Assembly (NCBI GenBank): GCA_027491215.1
Contig: JAIXWP010000039.1
Span: 1-57,623, forward strand
Direction: 5' to 3'
DNA length: 57,623 nt
DNA from: Flavobacteriales bacterium
Lineage (GTDB): Bacteria > Bacteroidota > Bacteroidia > Flavobacteriales_D > Sanyastnellaceae
This document shows positions 26,552 through 35,672 of this stretch, one piece after another. How positions within the stretch are numbered: position 1 is the stretch's first letter; every line of letters begins with the position of its first letter. Both the position numbers and the translations under genes were made by a program. Under the pieces are notes generated by a model, which saw only the letters and a program-made list of their open reading frames with translations, was not told the DNA's origin and searched no databases.

Positions 26552-27562
26552 TTATCCGAAATAGCCCAGTTGTTTTTCTAATTCAGGGCTAAGCTGAGGC
26601 AAGTTGTGACGCTGAACCATGAAGCTAGTAAGCTCGGCGAATTCTTGGAAAATATAATGCTTCAATGCAGCTTCGCGCAGATATCCTTTACCACTACTGC
26701 CGCCAGTTCCCACGCGGGTTCCGATCATTCTGTGAACCATATTCATATGGCGCCAGCGCCAAGTAGCAAGCAATTCATCAATATCTAGAAGATGGTTGAT
26801 TAGTCGATATGGATTTTGCATGATGGGATAATCGCGATAGAGCATGATGAACAATGCCGAACGACGCGCTTTATCAGAAAGTTTGCGACCTTCATTCGTT
26901 AAGTCCGTCATAAAAAGCTCTTCGAATACACGAACATTTTGTTTTTCTCCCTCACCGAGAGAGGCGGCATATACATCTTTGTAAGAGTTCCAAAAATCTT
27001 TATCACCTCCCCAATTGGTCCAGAAAGTAGGATTAGTGAAGTATGGCATTCGCTCCAACCAATCATTTACTAATTTGATTATAGGTGTCTTTTTGGCGAG
27101 GTCATAAATTTCTTGAGCGTCCTCTTTAGTGAGTTGGCTAGTAACATACTCGCGGCCATGACGGTCTTCAATAGTCAATCCAAGCACTGTTTCTAGCACT
27201 TTGAATTGCATGCTTTGGAAGCCAGATGCAGGTCTGAGCATATCTCTAAAGTCTAAGAAGTCGAGTGGAGTCATGGTTTCAAGAATGTCCACTTGGTGCA
27301 CCAATACACGTAGGATTTCAACAACGCGATTCAATCGACGCACTGCCACTTGTAACTCTGGAGAGTTATCGTTGATCGAATCTTTAGACATGATATCATG
27401 AACCGACTTCACCTCGAATAGAATCTGTTTAAACCAAAGCTCGTAGGCTTGGTGAATCACAATGAAAAGCATTTCATCATGAGCGTGTTTGTTTTGCTTA
27501 TCACTTTCAAGGTGCTGAGCATCTAAGATTTTATCGAGTTGTAAGTATGATGAATAATACAT
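26552..27562 (-). CDS. kynA: Tryptophan 2,3-dioxygenase
   Basis: A 336-residue haem enzyme that opens the indole ring of L-tryptophan to N-formylkynurenine. Family motifs are DEMLFIVIHQAYELWFKQI (active-site His), MTPLDFLDFRDMLRPASGFQS (substrate-site Arg), WRWRHMNMVHRMIG (haem-ligand His) and the loop IGTRVGTGGSSGKGYL (ammonium/carboxylate binding). The kynurenine-pathway partners kynB and kynU are not in this window. An ALDH gene follows after two bases. Confidence 0.95.
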   Translation of the reverse strand: MYYSSYLQLDKILDAQHLESDKQNKHAHDEMLFIVIHQAYELWFKQILFEVKSVHDIMSKDSINDNSPELQVAVRRLNRVVEILRVLVHQVDILETMTPLDFLDFRDMLRPASGFQSMQFKVLETVLGLTIEDRHGREYVTSQLTKEDAQEIYDLAKKTPIIKLVNDWLERMPYFTNPTFWTNWGGDKDFWNSYKDVYAASLGEGEKQNVRVFEELFMTDLTNEGRKLSDKARRSALFIMLYRDYPIMQNPYRLINHLLDIDELLATWRWRHMNMVHRMIGTRVGTGGSSGKGYLREAALKHYIFQEFAELTSFMVQRHNLPQLSPELEKQLGYFG

Positions 27563-27753
27563 GTCGGTTTTGATTTTTGAGGAAGCGAATATACAATGTG
27601 AATATACTCATCGAATGACAGAAGTCACTTTAATGGCTGTAATCACTGCTACACCAATATACCGTGCGCTATTACACTAGCGAAATGTACCGCATGTGAT
27701 TGTGGCTTGAGTCGTGGCAATCCAGTTAAACAGTGAAGCAGTTGTTGAAAGTC

Positions 27754-27798
27754 GATAATTGTTATCAATTATACCCCTCAAAGTGAACAAAATTCACT
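27754..27798. promoter_or_regulatory. Two palindromes upstream of uvrA
   Basis: ATAATTG-TTAT-CAATTAT (27755-27772) is a perfect 7-bp inverted repeat with an internal GATAA-ttg-TTATC. AGTGAA-N5-TTCACT (27782-27798) is a second, 6-bp inverted repeat. Both sit 38-82 bases before the uvrA start, in a position suitable for an operator. Which regulator binds is unknown. Confidence 0.45.
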
Positions 27799-27835
27799 AG
27801 GATTGTTTCATTCTCGTGTCCATCTTTGAAGACTT

Positions 27836-30649
27836 ATGCAATCCGACGAAATCATTGAAGTTATTGGTGCTCGTGAGCACAATTTGAAGAATATAGATGT
27901 ATCCATACCACGCGATAAACTAGTGGTCATCACTGGTTTGAGCGGGAGTGGTAAATCATCTCTTGCATTCGATACCATCTACGCTGAAGGCCAGCGTCGC
28001 TATATCGAAACTTTCAATGCCTACGCCCGTCAATTCCTCGGCGAAATGGAGCGCCCGGATGTAGATAAAATTAATGGTCTATCTCCAGTTATTTCTATTG
28101 AGCAAAAAACGGTCAGTAGAAACCCTCGCTCAACGGTGGGTACCATCACTGAGATCTATGACTTTCTTCGATTACTGTATGCACGTGCCAGCGATGCTTT
28201 CAGCTATGTGACTGGAGAACGAATGGTCCGCTATACGGATGAACAAATTGTTCAGCTCATCCTCAAAGAATACGATGGAGATAAAATAGTGATCATGGCG
28301 CCATTAGTAAAAGGCCGCAAAGGACACTATCGCGAACTCTTTGAACAGCTCATGAAACAAGGCTATGTGCGAGCGCGTGTAGATGGAGATGTAATAGAGC
28401 TAGAGAAAGGATTCAAACTCGACCGATATAAAATACACGACATCGAACTTGTGGTCGATCGATTACAGGTTGACAAAAAAGATAAGCTTCGCATTGCTCA
28501 AACCATTCAAGTGGCCATGAAGCAAGGGAAAGGCAGCATTATGATTATGCGCCATGGGAAAAAAGAAGTGAGACACTTTTCTCGTTTCTTAATGTGTCCA
28601 ACAAGTGGTATTTCTTACCCAGAACCAGAACCCAATCTTTTTTCTTTCAACTCACCCTATGGTGCTTGCCCGCATTGCAATGGACTAGGTGAAGTTGCTG
28701 AAATAGATTTAAATAAAATTATTCCTGACCCCAAGAAGTCTATCAAGAAAGGCGGTATTGTCCCACTTGGAGAATCTAAGAGTAACGCATCTTTCCAACA
28801 AGTGGAAGCGGTACTCAAACATTTTGGACACGACCTCAACACTCCTCTTTCAGATATGGAAGAGGAAGTAATCAATACACTTCTTTACGGTTCTGAAGAA
28901 ATATTCCAAGTCGCATCTGCAGGAGGATACAGTTATCCTGTGAAGTATGAAGGCATTATCAATGCGATTGAAAAGCAAGTAGAAGAAGAAACAAGCCCTG
29001 CACTTCGAAGATGGGCTGAAAGCTTCATGAATAAAATGCCTTGCCCTGAATGCCATGGTAGCCGACTAAAAAAAGAGGCGCAGTATTTCAAAATCAATGA
29101 CAAGAGTATTGACCAATTAGCAGCGATGGATTTGAAAGATCTTGCAGCTTGGTTTGTGAATGTGGATAAGAAAATGGGGGAACGTCAATTGGCCATTGCT
29201 ATCGAACCTCTAAAAGAAATACGCGCTCGCTTGAGCTTTCTTCTTGGCGTAGGTCTTGAATATTTGACTTTGCATAGAAGTGCTAAAACATTGAGTGGAG
29301 GAGAGGCGCAGCGCATTCGACTGGCCACACAAATTGGTTCTCAATTAGTAGGAGTATTATACATTCTTGATGAGCCTTCCATTGGCTTACATCAGCGAGA
29401 CAATCATAGATTGATCTCATCATTAAAGGCATTACGCGATACGGGTAATAGTGTGCTTGTCGTAGAGCACGATCGCGATATGATGATGGAAAGCGATCAC
29501 TTAATTGATATTGGCCCAGGGGCTGGAGTGCACGGAGGGCGAGTGGTGGCGCAAGGTTCTCCTAAAGAACACCTCGCACAAAACAGCGTCACATCAAAAT
29601 ACCTTCGAGGTGAATTAAAAATTGAAGTGCCTGCAAAAAGAAGAAAAGGCACGGGTAAATCTTTGATTCTTCAAGGTTCAACGGGACACAACTTGAAGAA
29701 CGTTGATCTCGAATTACCATTGGGTAAATTCATCTGCGTAACTGGAGTAAGTGGGAGTGGAAAGTCTTCGCTGATTTCTCATACACTTTTTCCAATATTG
29801 AATAATCACTTTTACGATGCTGTAAAAAAACCTTTGCCATACAAGGCAATCAAAGGATTAGAGCATTTGGATAAAGTAATCGAAATCGATCAGAGTCCTA
29901 TTGGCCGCACCCCGAGAAGTAACCCATCCACCTATACGGGTATTTTCACAGAGATTCGTGCGCTATTTAGTAATGCCCCAGAAGCAAAGATTCGAGGGTA
30001 TCAGCCCGGTCGTTTCAGTTTCAATGTTTCTGGAGGACGCTGTGAAACCTGCAAAGGCGCAGGACTCCGCACCATCGAAATGAATTTTCTTCCCGATGTA
30101 TATGTACTCTGCGAAAGCTGCAACGGCAAACGTTATAATAGAGAAACACTCGAGATTCGATATAAAGGGAAGAGTATCGCAGATATCCTAGATATGACGG
30201 TAGATCAAGCGGTAGAGTTTTTTGAAGCTCATCCAAAAATCAAAAACGTTGTTCAAACATTGAAGGATGTAGGGCTGGGTTATATCACCTTAGGTCAACA
30301 CTCCACCACACTAAGTGGAGGAGAGGCACAGCGCGTAAAGCTTTCTACAGAACTTGCAAAAAGAGACACGGGAAATACTATTTACATCTTAGACGAACCA
30401 ACCACAGGGCTACATTTCCAAGATGTACAAATGCTTATTGATGTATTGAATCGCCTTGCAGACAGAGGAAATACTGTGCTCGTCATCGAACACAATATGG
30501 ACATGATAAAAGTTGCAGATCACCTTATAGACGTAGGTCCAGAAGGAGGAGAAGGCGGCGGAAAAATTATCGCAACCGGCACTCCAGAGCAAATCATCAA
30601 AGTAAAAGGAAGTTATACGGGGAAGTATCTAATAGAGGAGTTGAAATAG
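27836..30649 (+). CDS. uvrA: Excinuclease ABC subunit A
   Basis: A 937-residue DNA-damage recognition ATPase of nucleotide excision repair. There are two ABC modules: Walker A GLSGSGKSS (about 34) and GVSGSGKSS (about 637), signatures LSGGEAQRIRLA (about 485) and LSGGEAQRVKLS (about 825). Zinc-binding Cys groups lie near 252-281 (CPTSG, CPHC), 402 (CPECHGSRL) and 735-762 (CETCKGAG, CESC). The length is normal for the family. Two palindromes lie upstream of the start and a palindromic element follows the stop. Confidence 0.97.
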   Translation: MQSDEIIEVIGAREHNLKNIDVSIPRDKLVVITGLSGSGKSSLAFDTIYAEGQRRYIETFNAYARQFLGEMERPDVDKINGLSPVISIEQKTVSRNPRSTVGTITEIYDFLRLLYARASDAFSYVTGERMVRYTDEQIVQLILKEYDGDKIVIMAPLVKGRKGHYRELFEQLMKQGYVRARVDGDVIELEKGFKLDRYKIHDIELVVDRLQVDKKDKLRIAQTIQVAMKQGKGSIMIMRHGKKEVRHFSRFLMCPTSGISYPEPEPNLFSFNSPYGACPHCNGLGEVAEIDLNKIIPDPKKSIKKGGIVPLGESKSNASFQQVEAVLKHFGHDLNTPLSDMEEEVINTLLYGSEEIFQVASAGGYSYPVKYEGIINAIEKQVEEETSPALRRWAESFMNKMPCPECHGSRLKKEAQYFKINDKSIDQLAAMDLKDLAAWFVNVDKKMGERQLAIAIEPLKEIRARLSFLLGVGLEYLTLHRSAKTLSGGEAQRIRLATQIGSQLVGVLYILDEPSIGLHQRDNHRLISSLKALRDTGNSVLVVEHDRDMMMESDHLIDIGPGAGVHGGRVVAQGSPKEHLAQNSVTSKYLRGELKIEVPAKRRKGTGKSLILQGSTGHNLKNVDLELPLGKFICVTGVSGSGKSSLISHTLFPILNNHFYDAVKKPLPYKAIKGLEHLDKVIEIDQSPIGRTPRSNPSTYTGIFTEIRALFSNAPEAKIRGYQPGRFSFNVSGGRCETCKGAGLRTIEMNFLPDVYVLCESCNGKRYNRETLEIRYKGKSIADILDMTVDQAVEFFEAHPKIKNVVQTLKDVGLGYITLGQHSTTLSGGEAQRVKLSTELAKRDTGNTIYILDEPTTGLHFQDVQMLIDVLNRLADRGNTVLVIEHNMDMIKVADHLIDVGPEGGEGGGKIIATGTPEQIIKVKGSYTGKYLIEELK

Positions 30650-30650
30650 A

Positions 30651-30790
30651 AAATTCGAGATTCGAGATTCGAAATTAATTACTTAAAATAAATTGGTTGA
30701 AATCTAACTTGATTAGTTTTTTAGATATGTATTAAGTACCAATTATTCATCTCGAATTCCGAATCTCGAATCATGAATTTTCGAATTATA
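30651..30790. repeat. Palindromic ATTCGAGATTCG element after uvrA
   Basis: The left arm has ATTCGAG in tandem (30653-30676) and the right arm has its reverse complement (CGAATCTCGAAT at 30761-30772), with a second partly paired segment inside (AATTGGT at 30692-30698 with ACCAATT at 30738-30744) and an inner ATCTAA/TTAGAT pair. The whole can fold into a long imperfect hairpin of about 140 bases. It may end uvrA transcription or be a small MITE-like element; no terminal direct repeats could be confirmed. Confidence 0.55.
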
Positions 30791-31242
30791 TAATCTCCCC
30801 CACATGTTTCTGAATATTCATCGCGATTTGTTCGGTTGGAAGATCGTTTGCGTCGCCACCGAAAGGCTCTTCGATTTCTTCTGCTACAAGTTCGAGTGAA
30901 GCTAGAACATAGAATATAAATGCGACCACTGGAATCACATAATATCCAAGTGAGAACACATATCCGAAGCCATAATTTGCGCCCTTCCCACCAGCGATCA
31001 TATGCAATATTGGTTCTAAATACAAGTAGCAACGAAATGACAAACCCCAGCATGCCATGCATGATCGGAATATTCTTTACATGGCTGTTTTCTGACAATA
31101 TCCAATATTCCATTTCGAGCCATGCAATAGCTCCAGAGTAGAGACAAATGACCGCTATGATCGGAAGTAGTTTTCGAAAAGTATCCGCTTTATGAAAGCG
31201 AAAGATAAAGGTCATCCAGTCTTTGGGGTTGTAGGCTATCAT
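30786..31242 (-). pseudogene. Bestrophin-family channel gene with internal deletion and frameshift
   Basis: The first part (31242 to about 30970) encodes a normal bestrophin N terminus: MIAYNPKDW, FHKADT, GFVISLLLVFRTNIAYDRWW and EGRKLW. Without a gap the sequence then continues, in another frame, with the family C terminus (YYVIPVVAFIFYVLASLELV, AEEIEEPFGGDANDLP, ending HVGEII). The middle of the protein, roughly 130-150 residues, is absent, and the junction near 30965-30975 shifts the frame. Only about 150 residues of an expected 280-300 remain, so the gene cannot make a normal channel. The minus-strand frame running on to 30721 encodes unrelated sequence from the adjacent palindrome. Confidence 0.82.
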
Positions 31243-31258
31243 GAGTGTAAATATGTAT

Positions 31259-31298
31259 CAAAAAAAAGTCCTCCCGAAATATTCCGGGAGGACTTTTT
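31259..31298. terminator. Intrinsic terminator downstream of rpsA
   Basis: A 9-bp stem GTCCTCCCG (31268-31276) pairs with CGGGAGGAC (31285-31293), flanked by an A run (31259-31267) and TTTTT. Read on the minus strand it follows the rpsA stop by about 25 bases. Confidence 0.9.
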
Positions 31299-31317
31299 AA
31301 ATTATCATCTGGTTGAA

Positions 31318-33273
31318 TTATTCAGCTGATTCGCCGTCTTTTCCTTCCATTTTATCTTTAAGATTTGCAAGAACGCTAAGGTCACCTAGAGTTGATTTTT
31401 CAACTTGAGCATTTACAGCCTTAACAGCTGATGAAGACTCATTGCTTCCTTCTTTCTTACCTGCTGGACGAGCTGCTTTCTTAGGAGCTTCAGCACCAGC
31501 TTCTTCTTCTTTCCAAGTACCAGTGTGAGATACTGAAATCTTACGTTGGTTTTTGTTGAATTCAAGAACGATGAAATCCAATGTCTCTTCTACTTTAGCA
31601 GTAGAACCATCTTCTTTCTTCAAGTTCTTATTCACGCAGAAACCTTCAAGGCCGTATGGAAGAGTAACGATAGCATGGCTACCTTCTTTCTTCACGATAG
31701 TACCTTGGTGACGTGTACCTTCAGCAAATACTGTTTCGAACACATCCCATGGATTTTCTTCCAATTGTTTGTGACCAAGGCTTATACGACGGTTGTCTTT
31801 ATCAAGTTCAAGAACTACCACTTCGATTTCGTCGCCGATAGCGCAGAATTCGCTTGGGTGCTTGATTTTCTTGCTCCAAGAAAGATCAGAGATGTGGATC
31901 AAACCATCGATTCCGTCAGCTAGTTCGCAGAACACACCAAAGTTAGTGAATGCACGAACCTTCGCTTTGTGTTTGCTTTCTACTGGGAAACGACCTTCGA
32001 TACCTTCCCATGGATCTTGCATCAATTGCTTCATACCCAAAGAAAGCTTACGCTCGTCTTTGTCTACGTTCAATACAACGCATTCTACTTCTTCGCCAAC
32101 TTTCAAGAAATCTTGAGCTGAACGAAGGTGAGAGCTCCATGACATTTCTGAAACGTGGATCAATCCTTCTACACCTGGAGCTACTTCTACGAACGCACCA
32201 TAGTCTGCAAGAACAACCACTTTTCCTTTTACTTTTTGACCTACTTGTAGGCTTTCTTGAAGAGCATCCCATGGGTGAGATGAAAGTTGCTTCAAGCCGA
32301 GAGCGATACGCTTCTTCTCATCATCAAAGTCGAGGATAACAACGTTGATTTTAGTATCAAGTTGAACCACTTCTTCAGGATGGTTGATACGTCCCCAAGA
32401 AAGGTCAGTGATGTGAATAAGACCATCAACACCGCCAAGGTCAACGAATACACCATAGCTAGTAATGTTCTTAACAACACCTTCCAATACTTGACCTTTC
32501 TCAAGGCCAGACATGATTTGCTTCTTCTGTTCTTCAAGTTCAGCTTCGATAAGAGCTTTGTGAGATACAACAACGTTTTTGAATTCATTGTTGATCTTAA
32601 CCACTTTCAACTCCATCACTTTGCCAACATATACATCGTAGTCACGGATTGGCTTCACGTCGATTTGAGAACCTGGTAAGAATGCTTCGATACCAAATAC
32701 ATCAACGATAAGACCACCCTTAGTGCGACACTTAACGTCACCTTTGATGATTTCGCCAGTCTCAAGTGCTCTGTTTACATTACCCCAAGCGCTGAATACG
32801 CGAGCAGTTTTGTGAGACACTTTCAATTGACCGTTTTTGTCTTCTTGTAATTCAACATAAACAGGAACTACGTCACCAGCCTTAAGGTCTGGATTGTAAC
32901 GGAATTCAGTTACTGGAATAACACCTTCAGACTTGTAGCCGATGTTTACGACAACTTCTTTCTTGTTTACAAGAACAACAGTTCCATCAACTACTTCTTT
33001 TTCAGCGATAGTTGAAAGTGTGTTTTCATAAATGCTGTCGAAACGAGTACGATCTTCAGTAGAGTAACCTCCTGCTGCTTCGTATGCATCCCAATTGAAT
33101 TCACCAGTGCTTGTCATGTAAGCTGCATCGTCTGCTGTGCTGTACAAATCAAGTGGTTCCTCAATTGCGATTTCTTCTTTTTCTACCGCTGGGGTAACGA
33201 TCTCTTCATTGATGTTTTCAATTGGATCGATGTTTTCTGCATCTGCAGCTTTAACTTTTTTAGATTCTGCCAT
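31318..33273 (-). CDS. rpsA: 30S ribosomal protein S1
   Basis: A 651-residue protein with six S1 (OB-fold) repeats. The best preserved are marked by YGVFVDLGGVDGLIHITDLSW, YGAFVEVAPGVEGLIHVSEM and FGVFCELADGIDGLIHISDL. The N-terminal extension of about 80 residues is acidic and Bacteroidota-like, and the C terminus is Lys/Ala/Ser-rich. S1 helps the ribosome bind mRNA, which matters in Bacteroidota because Shine-Dalgarno sequences are rarely used. It has a promoter with an exact -7 box and a leader of about 130 bases. Confidence 0.97.
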   Translation of the reverse strand: MAESKKVKAADAENIDPIENINEEIVTPAVEKEEIAIEEPLDLYSTADDAAYMTSTGEFNWDAYEAAGGYSTEDRTRFDSIYENTLSTIAEKEVVDGTVVLVNKKEVVVNIGYKSEGVIPVTEFRYNPDLKAGDVVPVYVELQEDKNGQLKVSHKTARVFSAWGNVNRALETGEIIKGDVKCRTKGGLIVDVFGIEAFLPGSQIDVKPIRDYDVYVGKVMELKVVKINNEFKNVVVSHKALIEAELEEQKKQIMSGLEKGQVLEGVVKNITSYGVFVDLGGVDGLIHITDLSWGRINHPEEVVQLDTKINVVILDFDDEKKRIALGLKQLSSHPWDALQESLQVGQKVKGKVVVLADYGAFVEVAPGVEGLIHVSEMSWSSHLRSAQDFLKVGEEVECVVLNVDKDERKLSLGMKQLMQDPWEGIEGRFPVESKHKAKVRAFTNFGVFCELADGIDGLIHISDLSWSKKIKHPSEFCAIGDEIEVVVLELDKDNRRISLGHKQLEENPWDVFETVFAEGTRHQGTIVKKEGSHAIVTLPYGLEGFCVNKNLKKEDGSTAKVEETLDFIVLEFNKNQRKISVSHTGTWKEEEAGAEAPKKAARPAGKKEGSNESSSAVKAVNAQVEKSTLGDLSVLANLKDKMEGKDGESAE

Positions 33274-33375
33274 TTGGCTTTAACTTGTATCCGATCTATC
33301 CATTTCTGGATGCATTCTGAAAAACCGGAGGGGTTATGTGTTTATTAGTAACAACAATCGAATGCTTCATTGCTG

Positions 33376-33418
33376 CTTTTCAGGAATTTACCTCCCTGAA
33401 AGAAGGGGTGCAAATATA
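33376..33418 (-). promoter_or_regulatory. rpsA promoter -7 box and 5' leader hairpin
   Basis: On the minus strand TATATTTG (33418-33411) matches the -7 consensus exactly. A few bases after the expected transcription start comes a 7-bp hairpin, TTTCAGG-N10-CCTGAAA (33401-33378), so the mRNA would begin with a stem-loop. The -33 element is weak. Confidence 0.5.
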
Positions 33419-33472
33419 GTGATTTTTCTCAATCAATTATAATTTGAACCATTGAATTTATATCACTTAAAA

Positions 33473-34582
33473 TCAATGTGTTATTATGATCTTTTCTCGC
33501 TTTCCATCATGAGTTATGAAAAAGTAGATTCCAGACTCTAATGCACCTAAGTCAATCGATCCTTGATATTTTCCTTCCAAGACTAGCTGACCTTGATAGT
33601 TGATCAGTTGAAAATTTGTGTTCTGATTACCTGTATAATACAAAACATCACTTGCAGGATTAGGGTAAAGTCTACTCTCTGAAATCTCTACATCAACGAT
33701 GCTTGTATTAATATCACAACTCTTCGAGCTGAAGAAATTCCATATCTCCGCACTTGCATTGATATCCTGGTTTACCACACCGATTCCTCCCAAAAGCGCA
33801 TCAGTGCCTGGCCATTGATGACCGCCTCCAATCACTTTTAAGTGAATAAGATCTGATTCGCCTGAGCAATTCAAGTAAGTATGCCTTTCAACACTTGAGA
33901 AATCGATAAAAGAAATATTAGGCAAATTTTCAATAGATGGAACCGCATCACATCCCAACTCAGTAGACCAAAACTGTAGCACTTGCGGAACTGAGTTTCC
34001 TGCAATAGCAGACCCATCATAGCTTACTACTAAATCACTAGTGCCGTGAATACAAATCACCGAGCTTGAGAATAATGGATTGCATGCAGATACTATAGAT
34101 TCATTCATTGTTCCGCCTACTGATCCAACTGCAGCAAAACAAAATGAAGATTCACAAGCGAGTCGATAACTCATGTATCCTCCCGCAGAGAAACCACAAC
34201 TGTAAAGTCGAGATGAGTCGATGTTGTAGTTATTCGTAAATGTTTCAACAAGAAGTTCTATAAATCCAAGGTCATTTGCATCAGAACCAGCAGCTCCGAT
34301 TCCAACATTCCAAGCGTTCCCAACACCATCAGGATAAACAACTATAAATTGATTTGCGTCGGCCAGTTCATTAAAGTTAGAAATATCCATAATTCCATTG
34401 CCGGTTTGTGTAGTGCCATGCAAAACAAAAACCAAAGGAACTGCTTGGTTCGCTGGCAAGTTAGCGGGAACATAATAGGTGTAACTTCTTGAAGTTCCAT
34501 TCAGATCAATTGTTGCATCGACCTGAGCAAAAGTGTTTACAGCAAAAGCAAGAGAGAGTAGTAGGCTAAAGGAGAATTTCAT
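33473..34582 (-). CDS. PHB-depolymerase/feruloyl-esterase-like T9SS hydrolase
   Basis: A 369-residue secreted alpha/beta-hydrolase. The start MKFSFSLLLSLAF gives a signal peptide ending NTFAQ; the frame is open 15 codons upstream but without benefit. Core motifs are VFVLHGTTQTG (oxyanion strand), the nucleophile elbow YSCGFSAGGYMSY, the Asp-side CIHGTSDLVV, and the catalytic His in GGGHQWPGTD. The C terminus is a type A T9SS sorting domain (SRLYPNPASD, LESGIYFF). The family includes extracellular polyhydroxybutyrate depolymerases and cinnamoyl esterases, and the substrate is not fixed. Confidence 0.88.
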   Translation of the reverse strand: MKFSFSLLLSLAFAVNTFAQVDATIDLNGTSRSYTYYVPANLPANQAVPLVFVLHGTTQTGNGIMDISNFNELADANQFIVVYPDGVGNAWNVGIGAAGSDANDLGFIELLVETFTNNYNIDSSRLYSCGFSAGGYMSYRLACESSFCFAAVGSVGGTMNESIVSACNPLFSSSVICIHGTSDLVVSYDGSAIAGNSVPQVLQFWSTELGCDAVPSIENLPNISFIDFSSVERHTYLNCSGESDLIHLKVIGGGHQWPGTDALLGGIGVVNQDINASAEIWNFFSSKSCDINTSIVDVEISESRLYPNPASDVLYYTGNQNTNFQLINYQGQLVLEGKYQGSIDLGALESGIYFFITHDGKREKIIITH

Positions 34583-34609
34583 GACGATTATTTTGTAATA
34601 CAATAGTAC

Positions 34610-34617
34610 TACTTTTG
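34610..34617 (+). promoter_or_regulatory. Candidate -7 box for the acyltransferase gene
   Basis: TACTTTTG, an exact TAnnTTTG match, lies only four bases before the ATG at 34622, so transcription would begin at or next to the start codon. No good -33 element was found. Confidence 0.35.
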
Positions 34618-34621
34618 CCCG

Positions 34622-35599
34622 ATGCAATCGCAGAAGCTAGCCTCCATTCAAGCCCTCAGGGGTATAGCAGCCTTTATGGTTTGCTTCTTTCACCTAGCAG
34701 GACATTCAGATGGAACTAGAACATTGCTTCAAAATGAAGATCCCATCAAACAGCTTTCTTCTTTTGGACCAACTGGTGTCTTTGTGTTTTTTGTCATTTC
34801 TGGTTTCGTGATCCCGCTATCGATGGATCGATCAAAGTTCGATCTTTCAAAAGCAGTAATATTCTTCAAAAAAAGACTTTGGCGACTTCATCCACCTTAC
34901 ATCATCACCCTTGCACTCACCATTGCTATCGGGTTTTACAATAACTCAAGTGGCATGACGCATTTAGATTTGAGTTTTACAAATATTATTTCGCACTTCT
35001 TTTATGTCACACATATCTTTAATCTAGAATGGCTCAATCCAATTTTCTGGACGCTTGCAATAGAGATTCAGTATTATATCATTTTAGTTGTTCTATTTTC
35101 TTGGATCAATAGTGACCAAGTTTGGAAACGCGCCGCTGTTGTAACGTTGCTGTTATCATCTACATGGTTATTACCCGACGACCGATTTATTACATACTAC
35201 ATTTCTCCATTCATTGTAGGATTTAGCTGCTATTATTTTTTGGTAAAAAAACACAGTGTAATAGAGTGTGCTATATATGCAATTGCAGCAGCGATTGTAA
35301 TCCTGCACTACGTCGGATTACACTGGTTAATTGCGTCTCTTGCTGCTGCTGCATTCATTCTTTACATTACCTCAGTTCATCGTTCACTTTCATTTCTTGG
35401 AAATATCTCTTATTCGCTCTATCTAACACATCCTATGATTGGGGGACTAGTCATTTTTGTATTGATGCCTTTTTCAAGTGGACTGATGACAGATTACTTC
35501 ATCCTTTTTTGTGGTCTAGCTTCATCTATTGCATTTTCTTGGTTGTTTTATCGATGGATAGAGGTGCCAAGCATGAAAAAAGCTCAAAATGTGAGCTAA
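34622..35599 (+). CDS. Acyltransferase 3 family membrane protein
   Basis: A 325-residue integral membrane protein with about ten hydrophobic helices. The N terminus ASIQALRGIAAFMVCFFHLAGH carries the family R and catalytic-site His, and GPTGVFVFFVISGFVIPLSM is the second signature. Such proteins O-acetylate or succinylate sugars in lipopolysaccharide or exopolysaccharide. The gene is divergent from the esterase, and no glycan cluster surrounds it. Confidence 0.88.
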   Translation: MQSQKLASIQALRGIAAFMVCFFHLAGHSDGTRTLLQNEDPIKQLSSFGPTGVFVFFVISGFVIPLSMDRSKFDLSKAVIFFKKRLWRLHPPYIITLALTIAIGFYNNSSGMTHLDLSFTNIISHFFYVTHIFNLEWLNPIFWTLAIEIQYYIILVVLFSWINSDQVWKRAAVVTLLLSSTWLLPDDRFITYYISPFIVGFSCYYFLVKKHSVIECAIYAIAAAIVILHYVGLHWLIASLAAAAFILYITSVHRSLSFLGNISYSLYLTHPMIGGLVIFVLMPFSSGLMTDYFILFCGLASSIAFSWLFYRWIEVPSMKKAQNVS

Positions 35600-35672
35600 T
35601 CTTTTTAGGTTCAATATTTAAGATGTGGAAAAAACACTTATGTTTATACCACGAAACCAAACATCATACTAC

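Noticed and set aside
30721-31242. A continuous 173-codon minus-strand frame
   Set aside because: Only the first 91 codons match bestrophin; the rest is a shifted frame running into the palindromic element, so it is treated as part of the pseudogene.
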